Counted from the stretch's first letter, positions 1 to 7,583 are shown. The stretch is DNA of 48,841 nt from Betaproteobacteria bacterium (GCA_009779265.1 WREP01000017.1:1-48841), one strand, 5' to 3'. Notes: a model not told the origin generated them from the letters alone. Numbers and translations: made by a program.

Positions 1-314
1 GCCCTTTCGTAGAAAAGACAACTCAAAAGCAAAAGGTATACCCGATTGCCCGGGCCGGCAGAAAAAACCCAACCAATTCACGTCGCCAATTTATGCGGTA
101 CGGGTTGTGTGTAAGGGAATGGGTTTTACTGTCGGGGAGTATGGTTGTAGGATACGCGCCGAATCGATGTCAGGAACTGTCTCCAGAAAAACCCTTGGCT
201 ATTAGAGTTTTCTGCGGTGGGAAATCAACTTGCTTGGGAAGAAAAAGGATATACAGATAGCGTGGGACTAACCAAATTTTTCTCTGGAAGTCCTGGTGAC
301 TGCGGCTGTGGTCA
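1..314. other. Left-edge region without a confident gene
   Basis: No reading frame here starts and stops as a convincing gene. On the plus strand one frame is open from the window edge to a TAG at 203-205 (about 67 codons, no visible start), a second is open from 3 to about 257, and a third runs from about 151 to a TGA at 316-318. The overlap of three short open frames suggests either decayed coding DNA or the end of a gene cut by the window edge. The first frame contains the peptide KGIPDCPG, which only faintly recalls the junction seen before some polymorphic-toxin tips; I do not call it one. Confidence 0.3.
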
Positions 315-689
315 ATGATTCATATGAATACACCATTGAACCCTGGGTTGGCTTGGTTAATAATTGGCTCCATAGTGTTGTGGGTTGTCGGTTGGCGCAT
401 TGTAAATAACAAGGTAAAGACTGAAAACGGTGATCGCCCATCAAAACTTAAAAGAATAGCCAATGTAGTTAGTAAGATTAACATGTGGGTTGGGCTAATT
501 TATCTTATCGTATGCATAGTTTCTGTGTTAATTTTTTTGGGTATCCGGAAATTTTTGTGGGGGGTTGGTCAGAAGTCGTCTGAGTCCAACCAAGCAAGAA
601 GTGTGGGGAGGTCGGTTCCGACGTTCGCCATCCGGGTCTTAATCTTGATATCGTATTCGTTGCCAAAGGTGCGGGACATCATGAGATAG
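315..689 (+). CDS. Small two-helix membrane protein, 3' end disrupted by an ISL3 insertion
   Basis: The protein has two hydrophobic segments (about residues 11-26 and 57-75) separated by a basic loop, so it is probably a small inner-membrane protein. Function is not recognised. The native frame runs only to base 538; everything after that is read into the inverted repeat and the transposase 3' end. Removing the ISL3 element (539-2906) and one copy of its 8-bp target duplication joins codon 75 to bases 2915-2939 and gives a stop TAG at 2937-2939, hence an original protein of 82 residues ending YMGGFPE. The insertion therefore replaces the last eight residues with about 50 foreign ones. The upstream DNA looks decayed, so this may be a remnant. 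Confidence 0.5.
   Translation: MIHMNTPLNPGLAWLIIGSIVLWVVGWRIVNNKVKTENGDRPSKLKRIANVVSKINMWVGLIYLIVCIVSVLIFLGIRKFLWGVGQKSSESNQARSVGRSVPTFAIRVLILISYSLPKVRDIMR
531..561 (+). repeat. Left target duplication and inverted repeat of the ISL3 element
   Basis: Bases 531-538 are the duplicated target ATTTTTTT and 539-561 the left terminal inverted repeat. The core TCCGGAAATTTTTGTGGG (544-561) matches 17 of 18 bases of a second, subterminal copy read on the opposite strand at 2829-2846. Confidence 0.85.
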
Positions 690-1927
690 ACCCTGTGGCC
701 CATCGAGATGTCCTCGAAGCGCTGCTTCTTCACCTTGACTTTCTCCTGGATGGGAATGCGCTTTTGCAACCGGTCGTTGAATAGTACCTTGGCCCGCAGG
801 CGCTCGAACGTGTAGCCGTGCCCGTTGCGATAGACACGCCGTACCTTGGCGTTGAATGACTCGGTGAAGGCGTTCGTCACGCGCTCATCGTCAAAGTAGT
901 TCAGGATATAGGGCCTCCAGTTCCGAAAGGCCGTTTTCACCGGCTTGAATGGCTTGGCAAGCTCGGGCGGGATACTCGCTTCCCAATTCAGGTACGCGGC
1001 CCATGCTTCCTCCTTCGTCTCCACCTCGTAGACCACATACAGCCGTTCCTTGAGGTCGTAAGCTGCGGCCAGCAGCGGGAAGCAATTCAGCCAGCCGGAG
1101 ACGGTCAGGTATTGCTCATCGCTCAGGTCGGCAGCTCGTTTGTCGAACAGCTTGTGGGCCTTCTTCAATCCTTTGCCCCGTTTTTTCTGATCAGCTTTGG
1201 CAATACTGCGGCGTACAGCATCCACAGCCGCATTGGCCTTGCTGACAACGTGGAACTTGTCGGCGACCAGCTTGGCATTCGGCAATACTTTCTCGACTGC
1301 CTGTCTGTAGGGCCGCCAGAGGTCTGTTGAAACGTACTCGATCTTCTCCCTGTTCGGTAGCGACTCCAGGAACTTCACGATGGACGTGTAGTAGCGGTCG
1401 GGCAGCATATCGACCAGCGTCTTGTCCTGAAGGTTGGTGAAGATGGCCCGGAACCGTCCGAGCTTGATTTCGTCAATGCCCAACCAGGCCGGCGTTTCGC
1501 GCCGGAAGTCTTTTTCCAGCTTGGCCACGTAGGCATCAAAGATGCTGCGGACGGTTTTCTCGTCGATGCCGATTTGCTTGGCGAGTTCGGCGTAGGTGTA
1601 TTCGAGCGACTGTCGCCTAATCCAGCGCACCAGGCGCTCGGTCATCTGGTAGTTTTCATCGAGCTCTTGGATAACCGCCATGAAGGTTTTTCGGCAGACC
1701 ATGCAAATCAGGCGGGGCGAGTCGAGATGAATCATGACCCGCTTCCCATGGCTCGGAAGGTCTCGGACGAACATGGAGCGGCTGCCGTGCCGTTGGACAC
1801 GGCGCATTTCGCCGCACTGCGGGCAGAGACGGGAAATGGCCGCAGGTTCCGCTTTGACGTGGTATTCGTCCTCAAGCTCCTTCCGGTCAAGTTCTCGAAG
1901 GCCGGGGAGATTCAGGATGCCGGTCAT
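569..1927 (-). CDS. ISL3-family transposase
   Basis: This 452-residue protein matches the ISL3 transposase layout. An N-terminal zinc-ribbon-like segment has Cys pairs at about residues 35-38 (CPQC) and 75-78 (CMVC). A helix-turn-helix segment follows (about 105-135), then the DDE catalytic region, which includes WLGIDEIKLGR, STDLWRPYRQAV with VADKFHVV, and the late block VTNAFTESFNAKVRRVYRNGHGYTF. Length is normal and the frame is intact, so it is probably active. It catalyses excision and integration of the element by recognising the terminal repeats. It is the last gene in the element, downstream of the toxin-antitoxin pair and separated from it by a hairpin terminator, so its expression may be insulated from theirs. 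Confidence 0.93.
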   Translation of the reverse strand: MTGILNLPGLRELDRKELEDEYHVKAEPAAISRLCPQCGEMRRVQRHGSRSMFVRDLPSHGKRVMIHLDSPRLICMVCRKTFMAVIQELDENYQMTERLVRWIRRQSLEYTYAELAKQIGIDEKTVRSIFDAYVAKLEKDFRRETPAWLGIDEIKLGRFRAIFTNLQDKTLVDMLPDRYYTSIVKFLESLPNREKIEYVSTDLWRPYRQAVEKVLPNAKLVADKFHVVSKANAAVDAVRRSIAKADQKKRGKGLKKAHKLFDKRAADLSDEQYLTVSGWLNCFPLLAAAYDLKERLYVVYEVETKEEAWAAYLNWEASIPPELAKPFKPVKTAFRNWRPYILNYFDDERVTNAFTESFNAKVRRVYRNGHGYTFERLRAKVLFNDRLQKRIPIQEKVKVKKQRFEDISMGHRVYLMMSRTFGNEYDIKIKTRMANVGTDLPTLLAWLDSDDF

Positions 1928-1944
1928 TTGCGGATTTCGGATGT

Positions 1945-1978
1945 AAAAAACCCTCGCCGGCAGAACAGCGCGGGGGTT
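1945..1978 (-). terminator. Intrinsic terminator between antitoxin and transposase
   Basis: Read on the minus strand, AACCCCCGC pairs with GCGAGGGTT (one mismatch), and the arm runs into a T stretch (AAAAAA at 1945-1950 on the plus strand). It lies just after the antitoxin stop and just before the transposase start. Confidence 0.6.
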
Positions 1979-1986
1979 AGTGAGCG

Positions 1987-2319
1987 TTACTGAACCGACA
2001 ACTGAACGTGCTTGCCTGTCCGCGCCAGCATGTCCACCAAGGCGTCAATGGTGAATTTAATGGCCTTCTTGTTGATGACGTCAGAAACACGCGGACGTGT
2101 CACGCCAAGAATCTGTGCCGCTTCAGCTTGCTTGAGCTTCTTCGCTTCAATCCACCCCGCCAGTTCGGTCATCAAGGAATCCTTGATGGTCAGCTTTTCG
2201 GAGATGATGCGTTGCGACTCAGCCTTCAGCGCTGCCGCCTCTTCCGGCTCAAACCCCAAGTCGGCGAACACGTTGCCACCGACAGGGGTAACGTGCATGG
2301 ATTGGGTCTCGATGCTCAT
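1987..2319 (-). CDS. higA: HigA-type XRE antitoxin (ISL3 passenger)
   Basis: This is a 110-residue helix-turn-helix protein. The HTH is in the C-terminal half (about 60-95: WIEAKKLKQAEAAQILGV followed by TRPRVSDVINKKA), typical of the XRE-like antitoxins paired with Gp49/HigB toxins. It should bind and neutralise the toxin encoded just upstream and repress the shared promoter. Its ATG overlaps the toxin stop by 4 bp (2316-2319), indicating translational coupling in toxin-first order, as in higBA. A dyad-symmetric site lies upstream of the toxin. Because the pair sits inside the IS ends, it would move with the element. The symbol is by family resemblance only. Confidence 0.85.
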   Translation of the reverse strand: MSIETQSMHVTPVGGNVFADLGFEPEEAAALKAESQRIISEKLTIKDSLMTELAGWIEAKKLKQAEAAQILGVTRPRVSDVINKKAIKFTIDALVDMLARTGKHVQLSVQ

Positions 2320-2663
2320 TTCTTGCTCCTTTCCTGGGTCACGGCTTTGTAGCGAGTAGCCGCAATATCCTTGTCGTGTTTGCTGGTCGAAGTCGTCTTC
2401 TTCTTGAAGCAGTGCAACACATAAACTGCTTCCGGAAACTTGGCGACGTACATCACGCGGAACCAGCCATCGTCGAGATTGATGCGGATTTCCTTTGTTC
2501 CCGCGCCAACCACGTCAAACGGCTTCCAGTCGTCGGGTTCAAGTCCTGCCTGAACCTGGCCGAGCTGGTGTCCGGCCTCCTTGCGAGCATTCGGTGTGAA
2601 GATGTCGTCATCCTTGATGTCTCGTAGCGAAGACCCTCGCCAGTCAATCGGTTTCTCGCTCAT
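2316..2663 (-). CDS. higB: HigB/Gp49-type toxin, RelE superfamily (ISL3 passenger)
   Basis: This 115-residue protein shows the Gp49-like (PF05973-type) core: KEIRINLDDGWFRVMYVAK, then AVYVLHCFKKKT, then a C-terminal helix with RYKAVTQERSKK. Members of this family are ribosome-associated mRNA endonucleases that stop translation when unopposed. The central basic and aromatic positions of the family (R in FRVMY, the FKKKT strand) are present. It is the first gene of a two-gene operon whose second gene is the matching antitoxin. The frame is intact and of normal length. Activity and target are inferred from family only. Confidence 0.85.
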   Translation of the reverse strand: MSEKPIDWRGSSLRDIKDDDIFTPNARKEAGHQLGQVQAGLEPDDWKPFDVVGAGTKEIRINLDDGWFRVMYVAKFPEAVYVLHCFKKKTTSTSKHDKDIAATRYKAVTQERSKK

Positions 2664-2669
2664 ACGCCT

Positions 2670-2712
2670 CCCTTGCGCCCAAGTGTATCAAATTTTATAC
2701 GCGACGCAAGGG
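2670..2712 (-). promoter_or_regulatory. Candidate autoregulatory operator of the toxin-antitoxin operon
   Basis: An inner near-palindrome, GTATAAAATTTGATAC on the minus strand (2685-2700), is nested inside outer arms CCCTTGCG (2670-2677) and CGCAAGGG (2705-2712). The site starts 7 bp upstream of the toxin ATG and is AT-rich enough to include a -10 element. Antitoxins of this type usually bind such dyads to repress their own promoter. That binding is inferred, not shown. Confidence 0.5.
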
Positions 2713-2828
2713 TTACCCGCTTTTCTCAGCAGCCTCCAAGGCAACCGTATGAGCAACACCGACACGCTCAATGAGTTGCGCATGGTTGGGGGGGCAGAGA
2801 CGCGCTGCACGAGGTAGTGATCGCAGAA

Positions 2829-2914
2829 CCCACAAGAATTTCCGGAGAACAAAGTTGCGGACTGGAGGCCGTCAAACCCAAAACCCACAACTTTTTCCGG
2901 TTACCCATTTTTTT
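2829..2914 (-). repeat. Right end of the ISL3 element: doubled inverted repeat and target duplication
   Basis: The right end holds two repeat-like copies. The subterminal one (2829-2846) matches the left repeat core at 17 of 18 positions but lacks the outer GGGTA. The terminal one (2884-2906) has GGGTA and the CCGGAAA and TTGTGGG blocks with several central mismatches. Bases 2907-2914 are the target duplication ATTTTTTT. The doubled end could offer an extra transposase binding site. Confidence 0.8.
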
Positions 2915-2962
2915 ATATATGGGTGGATTCCCTGAGTAGCGGGCAAAATAGGGAAAGAGCGC

Positions 2963-3050
2963 GTAGGATGGGTGGAGCGCCAGCGAAACCCATCGGTGCA
3001 AGCCTTGGCGGTATGGATTGATGGGTTTCGCTACGCTCTACCCATCCTAC
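2963..3050. repeat. Dispersed palindromic repeat
   Basis: Two arms of about 31 bases, GTAGGATGGGTGGAGCG... at 2963-2992 and its near-perfect reverse complement at 3020-3050, flank a 27-base centre. The GTAGGATGGGT...GCGAAACCCATC motif is a widespread intergenic palindrome in proteobacteria. It sits exactly between foreign DNA on the left and the ppiD-like tail on the right, so it may mark a recombination junction. Confidence 0.75.
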
Positions 3051-3154
3051 GGCCCTGACCAATTTCGCCGCCGAGGAAGAACTCCGCCTCTATCTGGCGG
3101 CCCTGCGCGCGCGTTACAAGGTCGAGGTTAATCAGAGCGCGTTGGAGAGCCATG
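3051..3154 (+). pseudogene. Probable 3' remnant of ppiD (periplasmic peptidyl-prolyl isomerase)
   Basis: Immediately after the palindrome the plus strand encodes ALTNFAAEEELRLYLAALR followed by ARYKVEVNQSALE. This resembles the extreme C-terminus of betaproteobacterial PpiD (EELxAYLASLRARYKVEINxxALE). No start, no upstream isomerase domain and no proper stop are present; the frame runs on into the region antisense to the next gene. I read it as the surviving tail of a ppiD gene whose body was lost or displaced when the left-hand accessory DNA arrived. Assignment rests on about 30 residues from memory. Confidence 0.5.
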
Positions 3155-3460
3155 GGCGTCATCCCGCATCCAGGCTTGCAAGGTCGGCGTCAGAAATCGG
3201 GTTACGAGCGGTTGCGCGAGGAACTGATACACATCTGGCGTGCGCGTGTCAGCTTCCAGAATTTTGATGACGGCTTGCCGGGCAGTGACGTTGTCGAACG
3301 CAGAGGCCACGATCAGAAATTCTTCGAGCTTGGCAAGGGCATCGCGGCGCAAGCCTTGTTCGCGCAGGCGGCAATAACCCGCGAGCATGTTCAGGTCTGC
3401 GTCGGCCTCGAATGTTTCCGCCAGTTCCAGCAGCCCGGCAAAAGATTTGTCGTAGTACAT
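3128..3460 (-). CDS. Small protein of unknown function
   Basis: This 110-residue soluble protein is rich in helix-forming residues, with no membrane segment or signal peptide, and I do not recognise it. The helical pattern (ELAETFEADADLNMLAGYCRL, KLEEFLIVASAFDN) is compatible with a short alpha-helical or TPR-like fold. It lies downstream of fabI in the same direction but beyond a hairpin terminator, so it probably relies on its own promoter or on read-through. Its last codons overlap the antisense ppiD-like remnant. The sequence up to about LQAW looks like ordinary coding DNA; the last 13 residues are low-complexity and may be an extension past a lost original stop. Confidence 0.55.
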   Translation of the reverse strand: MYYDKSFAGLLELAETFEADADLNMLAGYCRLREQGLRRDALAKLEEFLIVASAFDNVTARQAVIKILEADTRTPDVYQFLAQPLVTRFLTPTLQAWMRDDAHGSPTRSD

Positions 3461-3488
3461 GGCGCTTACTCGCTGTGCGAAAGCCCTA

Positions 3489-3522
3489 AAAAAACACGGC
3501 AGCCGCGCCGCGTCTGCCGTGA
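3489..3522 (-). terminator. Intrinsic terminator downstream of fabI
   Basis: On the minus strand a perfect 8-bp stem, CACGGCAG with CTGCCGTG, is followed by a run of seven T (AAAAAAA at 3489-3495 on the plus strand). It begins about 40 bp after the fabI stop. Confidence 0.85.
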
Positions 3523-3559
3523 GAGTGCTTTCCGCGATTGTGGCGCGGCCCCGCGCGTT

Positions 3560-4357
3560 TCAGCCCGGCAGTGGCTCGGTGTTGCCCAGGGCGGTGGTGT
3601 TCATGCCGCCGTCGACGTAGAGTATTTCGCCGGTGATGCCGCTGGCGAGGTCGGAGAGCATGAAGGCGGCGGCATTGCCGACTTCCTCGATGGTCACGTT
3701 GCGGCGCAGCGGCGCGTGGTGCGCGTTGTAGGCCAGGAGCTTGCCGAAATTGCCGATGCCGGAGGCCGCCAGGGTTTTGATCGGGCCGGCGGAAATGGCA
3801 TTGGCGCGGATGCCTTCAGGGCCGATGCAGAAGGCCAGGTAGCGCGTGGCTGCTTCCAGACTGGCTTTGGCGAGGCCCATGGTGTTGTAGTTGGGCATGG
3901 TCTTCTCGGCGCCCAGGTAGGTGAGGGCCAGCGCCGAGCTGTTGCGGCCGCGCATCATCGGCCGGGCGGCCTTGACCAGCGCCGGGTAGCTGTACGAGGA
4001 AATCTCGTGGGCGACGCGGAAAGCCTCGCGCGAGATGCCATCAAGGAAGTCGCCCTCGATCGCCTCGGTCGGCGCATAGGCGATGGAGTGCACCAGGCCA
4101 TCGAGGCCGTCCCAGTGTTTGCCGAGTTCGCTGAATAGCGCGGCGATCTGTTCGTCGTTGCTGACATCGAGCGGAAATATCTGGCTGCTGCCGAATTCGC
4201 CGGCGAATTTGGTGATGCGGTCGAGAAAGCGTTCGTTCTGGTAGGTGAAGGCCAGTTGCGCGCCTTCACGATGACAGGCTTTGGCGATGCCATAGGCGAT
4301 CGAATGCTTGGACAGCAACCCGGTAATCAGAATTTTTTTGTCGGCAAGAAAGCCCAT
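3560..4357 (-). CDS. fabI: Enoyl-[acyl-carrier-protein] reductase FabI
   Basis: This 265-residue short-chain dehydrogenase carries out the NADH-dependent last reduction of type II fatty-acid elongation in the cytosol. The N-terminal nucleotide-binding stretch ([21 protein letters not shown], residues 7-27) has the relaxed glycine motif of FabI. The catalytic Tyr147 (LTYLGAEK), Tyr157 and Lys164 (NYNTMGLAK) have the FabI spacing, YX9YX6K. The triclosan-type pocket residues are in the usual order. Length equals that of E. coli FabI. A GGGAG ribosome site lies about 7 bp before the ATG. It is transcribed away from the ETF-QO gene in the same direction, 40 bp downstream of its stop, and is closed by the terminator at 3489-3522. 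Confidence 0.97.
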   Translation of the reverse strand: MGFLADKKILITGLLSKHSIAYGIAKACHREGAQLAFTYQNERFLDRITKFAGEFGSSQIFPLDVSNDEQIAALFSELGKHWDGLDGLVHSIAYAPTEAIEGDFLDGISREAFRVAHEISSYSYPALVKAARPMMRGRNSSALALTYLGAEKTMPNYNTMGLAKASLEAATRYLAFCIGPEGIRANAISAGPIKTLAASGIGNFGKLLAYNAHHAPLRRNVTIEEVGNAAAFMLSDLASGITGEILYVDGGMNTTALGNTEPLPG

Positions 4358-4397
4358 CCATTATCTCCCAAGGATTTTTAGCCGCGCGATTATACCG

Positions 4398-6041
4398 CTA
4401 CATGTTTGGATAGGTTGGTCCTTCGCCACCTTGCGGCACGACCCAGGTGATGTTCTGGGTCGGATCCTTGATGTCGCAGGTCTTGCAGTGCACGCAGTTC
4501 TGCCCGTTGATTTGCAGGCGCGGGGCGTCGTTCTCGTCGCGGAGAATTTCGTAAACGCCGGCGGGGCAGAAGCGTTGTTCCGGCGCGTCGTACCTGGCCA
4601 GATTGACCGCGACCGGCACGTTCGCGTCCTTCAGATGCAGGTGGCAGGGCTGATCCTCTTCGTGATGGGTCGAGGAGAGAAAGACCGAGGACAGGCGATC
4701 GAACGTCAGCACGCCATCCGGTTTCGGATAGTCGATTTTCGGGCACTCGGCGGCCGGCTGCAGCTTGGCGTAGTCCGGCGCGGTGTGGTGCAGCGTCCAC
4801 GGCGCCTTGCCGCGCAACAGCAACTGGTCGATACCGAACATCAGTGAGCCGAACTTCAGGCCCTTGGACATCCACGGCTTGAAGTTGCGCGTCGCATGGA
4901 GTTCGGCGTACAGCCAACTGGCGCGGAAGGCTTCCGGATAGGCGGTCAGCTCGTCCTGGCAACGGCCGGCCTGCAAGGCCGCGAAACAGGCTTCGGCGGC
5001 CAGGGCGCCGGTCTTGAGGGCGCAGTGCGAACCCTTGATGCGGGCGGCGTTGAGGAAGCCGGCGTCGTCGCCGATCAGCACGCCGCCGGGGAACACGGTT
5101 TGCGGCAGCGATTGCAGGCCGCCGGCGGTCAGGGCGCGGGCGCCGTAGGCGATGCGTTTGCCGCCTTCGAGGAATTTGCGGATGGTCGGATGCGTCTTGA
5201 AACGCTGGAATTCCTCATAGGGAGAGAGGTGCGGGTTTTCGTAGCCGAGGCCGACGACGAAACCGACGGCGACCTGGTTGTTTTCCAGGTGATAGAGGAA
5301 GCCGCCGCCGTAGTTTGCCGTATCCATCGGCCAGCCGCCGGAGTGCACGACGAGGCCGGTCTGGTGTTGATCCGGCTGGATTTCCCACAATTCCTTCAGG
5401 CCGATGCCGTAGGTTTGCGGATTGGCATCGCGGTCGAGGTCGAATTTTTTGATCAACTGCTTGCCGAGATGGCCGCGGCAGCCTTCGGCGAAAAAGGTGT
5501 ATTTGCCCAGAAGTTCCATGCCCAACTGGAAATTCGGGCCTTCGGAACCGTCGCGCAGGCGGCCCATGTCGCCGGTGGCGACGCCTCGGACCGCGCCGTT
5601 GTCGTCATACAGCACTTCGGCGCCAGCGAAGCCGGGGTAGATCTCGACGCCCAGCGCCTCGGCCTGTTCCCCCAGCCAGCGGCAGAGGTTGCCGAGCGAA
5701 ATGATGTAATTTCCCTCGTTATGGAAGCAGCCTGGTAGCAGGGCATTGGGAATGCGCAGGGCGCCGGTCTCGGAAAAGATGTAGAAGCGGTCTTCGCTGA
5801 CTGGCGCCTTGAGCGGCGCGCCGTCGGCCTGCCAGTTGGGCAGCAACTCGCTCAAGGCGTGCGGATCCATGACGGCGCCGGAAAGAATATGGGTGCCGAT
5901 TTCGGCGCCTTTCTCGATCAGGCAGACGGAGATTTCACAGCCCTTTTCCGCTGCCAGTTGCTTGAGTCGGATGGCTGATGCTAGTCCGGACGGGCCGCCG
6001 CCGACGATGACGACGTCGAATTCCATGGCTTCGCGTTCCAT
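4398..6041 (-). CDS. Electron transfer flavoprotein-ubiquinone oxidoreductase (ETF-QO)
   Basis: This 547-residue monotopic membrane flavoprotein passes electrons from reduced ETF (fed by acyl-CoA dehydrogenases) to ubiquinone. The FAD Rossmann motif is at the N-terminus (VVIVGGGPSGLASA, residues 10-23). The family block GIGLKELWEI and the quinone-side segment with YGGGFLYHLE are present. The C-terminal 4Fe-4S ligands are Cys492 (CPAGVYE), Cys516, Cys519 and Cys522 (NCVHCKTCDIKDP), matching the spacing of characterised ETF-QO within one residue. A strong ribosome site (AGGAAGGGG) supports the ATG at 6041, although an internal Met at residue 6 is possible. It lies directly upstream of fabI on the same strand, consistent with fatty-acid metabolism. 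Confidence 0.96.
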   Translation of the reverse strand: MEREAMEFDVVIVGGGPSGLASAIRLKQLAAEKGCEISVCLIEKGAEIGTHILSGAVMDPHALSELLPNWQADGAPLKAPVSEDRFYIFSETGALRIPNALLPGCFHNEGNYIISLGNLCRWLGEQAEALGVEIYPGFAGAEVLYDDNGAVRGVATGDMGRLRDGSEGPNFQLGMELLGKYTFFAEGCRGHLGKQLIKKFDLDRDANPQTYGIGLKELWEIQPDQHQTGLVVHSGGWPMDTANYGGGFLYHLENNQVAVGFVVGLGYENPHLSPYEEFQRFKTHPTIRKFLEGGKRIAYGARALTAGGLQSLPQTVFPGGVLIGDDAGFLNAARIKGSHCALKTGALAAEACFAALQAGRCQDELTAYPEAFRASWLYAELHATRNFKPWMSKGLKFGSLMFGIDQLLLRGKAPWTLHHTAPDYAKLQPAAECPKIDYPKPDGVLTFDRLSSVFLSSTHHEEDQPCHLHLKDANVPVAVNLARYDAPEQRFCPAGVYEILRDENDAPRLQINGQNCVHCKTCDIKDPTQNITWVVPQGGEGPTYPNM

Positions 6042-6229
6042 GCGCTGTCCCCTTCCTGGATTATTGTTGGGCCAAAGGCGATACGCTACTGTACGGAAAA
6101 ATATAGATCAAGCCCTATGGGAACTCAAAATGGCGCATGAATGCAAATCGGCGGCGCTTTCCGATCACGTGCGGGCGGTGCTGGAAGCGGAGTAAACTCG
6201 GCGGCCATCGACTCCTGCCCCACGCTGCC

Positions 6230-7573
6230 ATGAGTAAACGAAAAATCTGGGAAAAACTGCTCTCGACTGAACGGCCGGGGGCCGGCAAGGCGCCTGGCTC
6301 GCCCGAGCGCACCGCCTTTCAGCAGGACTACGACCGCATCGTCTTCACCTCGGCCTTTCGCCGCATGAAGGACAAGACTCAGGTTTTCCCGCTGTCGAAA
6401 AGCGACTACGTGCGCACGCGCCTGACGCACAGCCTGGAAGCCAGTTGCGTTGGCCGTTCGCTGGGCGCCGTGGTCGGGCGCGAGATCATCGCCCGGCACG
6501 GTTTGCGCCATGTCGAATCCGGCGATTTCGGGGCGATTGTCGCCGCTGCCTGCCTTGCCCACGATATCGGCAATCCGCCTTTCGGCCATGCCGGCGAGGA
6601 GGCCATCCGCGAGTGGTTCCGCCATTCCGGCCTGCTCGACCGTCACCCCTTCAGTCCGGCGCAGCGCGCCGACTTCGAGCGCTACGAGGGCAATGCCCAG
6701 GGTTTTCGCATCCTCACCCGTTTGCAAAGTCCGGCCAATCCCGGCCTGCAACTGACCAGCGCGGTGCTGGCGACCTTCACCAAATATCCCCGGCCCTCGC
6801 ACCTCGATGTGGAACTCGACGGCAAGAGCGGCAAGAAATTTGGCTTCTTCCAGCACGATGCCGAATCCTTCCGCGCTGTCGCCGCTTCCGCCGGCCTCGT
6901 CGAGCGCCTGCCCGGCAGCGCCTGGCGCCGTCATCCGCTGGCCTTCTTGGTCGAAGTGGCCGACGACACCTGCTACCTGATCGTCGATCTGGAAGATGCC
7001 GCCCGGCTCGGTTTCGTGCCTTATCGCGACGCCGAATGCCTGCTCGGCGACCTGGCCGGCAGTTCGGTCAGCGGCGGCCGTCTGGCGCGCCTGCGCGACC
7101 CCAAGGAGCGTCTCGAATACCTGCGCGCCAAGGCCATCGGCCGCCTGCTCGAAAGCGCCGCGGCGGTGTTTCTGGAAAACGAGGCGGCCATTCTCGACGG
7201 CGCTTTCGACGACGATCTGCTCGACCGCTCGCCGGCCAGCGTGCCCTTGCAGGCGGTGTTCAAGCTGGCTAATGAAACCATTTACACGGCGCGGCCGGCG
7301 CTGGAAATCGAAACCGCCGGTTTCGAGGTGCTCGGCGCGCTACTCGGCCTGTTCGCCGACGCTGTCGAGGCCGGCGCCGGGCATGGCCGGATGACCAGCC
7401 GCGAGCGCATGCTGCTCAAGCTGCTGCCGGCGCAATTCCTCGGCCACGAAGGCCGGCCCGATCCCGATCCCTACGTTCGCCTTTTACAAGTTGCCGATTT
7501 CGTCGCCGGCATGACCGATTCCTACGCCGTGGATCTCTACCGCAAACTCAAGGGCTTCGATCTGCCGGCCTGA
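6230..7573 (+). CDS. dgt: dGTP triphosphohydrolase-family HD-domain protein
   Basis: This 447-residue cytosolic enzyme of the dGTPase family cleaves deoxynucleoside triphosphates to nucleoside and tripolyphosphate. The HD metal ligands are His67 (RLTHSLEAS), His111-Asp112 (CLAHDIGNPPFGHAGE) and an Asp near 245 (VADDTCYLIVDLEDA). The N-terminal RTAFQQDYDRIVFTSAFRRM block is diagnostic. I chose the ATG at 6230 because family members start a few residues before KIWEKLLS; an in-frame ATG at 6137 would add 31 atypical, basic residues. It is divergent from ETF-QO. Such enzymes control dNTP pools and in some bacteria restrict phage, but nothing nearby suggests a defence role here. Confidence 0.92.
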   Translation: MSKRKIWEKLLSTERPGAGKAPGSPERTAFQQDYDRIVFTSAFRRMKDKTQVFPLSKSDYVRTRLTHSLEASCVGRSLGAVVGREIIARHGLRHVESGDFGAIVAAACLAHDIGNPPFGHAGEEAIREWFRHSGLLDRHPFSPAQRADFERYEGNAQGFRILTRLQSPANPGLQLTSAVLATFTKYPRPSHLDVELDGKSGKKFGFFQHDAESFRAVAASAGLVERLPGSAWRRHPLAFLVEVADDTCYLIVDLEDAARLGFVPYRDAECLLGDLAGSSVSGGRLARLRDPKERLEYLRAKAIGRLLESAAAVFLENEAAILDGAFDDDLLDRSPASVPLQAVFKLANETIYTARPALEIETAGFEVLGALLGLFADAVEAGAGHGRMTSRERMLLKLLPAQFLGHEGRPDPDPYVRLLQVADFVAGMTDSYAVDLYRKLKGFDLPA

Positions 7574-7583
7574 AAGCGGGGTC

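Larger units (their letters stand above)
539..2906 (-). mobile_element. Complete ISL3-family insertion sequence carrying a toxin-antitoxin pair
   Basis: The element is 2,368 bp long. It is bounded by imperfect inverted repeats, both beginning GGGTA and sharing CCGGAAA and TTGTGGG blocks, at 539-561 and 2884-2906. Outside them lies an identical 8-bp duplication, ATTTTTTT, at 531-538 and 2907-2914; 8-bp duplications are typical of ISL3. It contains the transposase and, upstream in the same orientation, a HigB/HigA-like pair. Usual ISL3 elements are about 1.2-1.6 kb, so the extra kilobase is the passenger module. Intact ends, intact transposase and intact duplications argue for a recent insertion. 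Confidence 0.9.

Noticed and set aside
1-318. Polymorphic toxin tip plus immunity gene at the left edge
   Set aside because: One peptide (KGIPDCPG) and a small membrane protein downstream hint at it, but the open frames are short, overlapping and do not align convincingly with any toxin domain I know.
6230-7573. dGTPase-family gene as part of a phage-defence island
   Set aside because: Its neighbours are fatty-acid and electron-transfer genes and envelope enzymes; nothing else resembles a defence gene.
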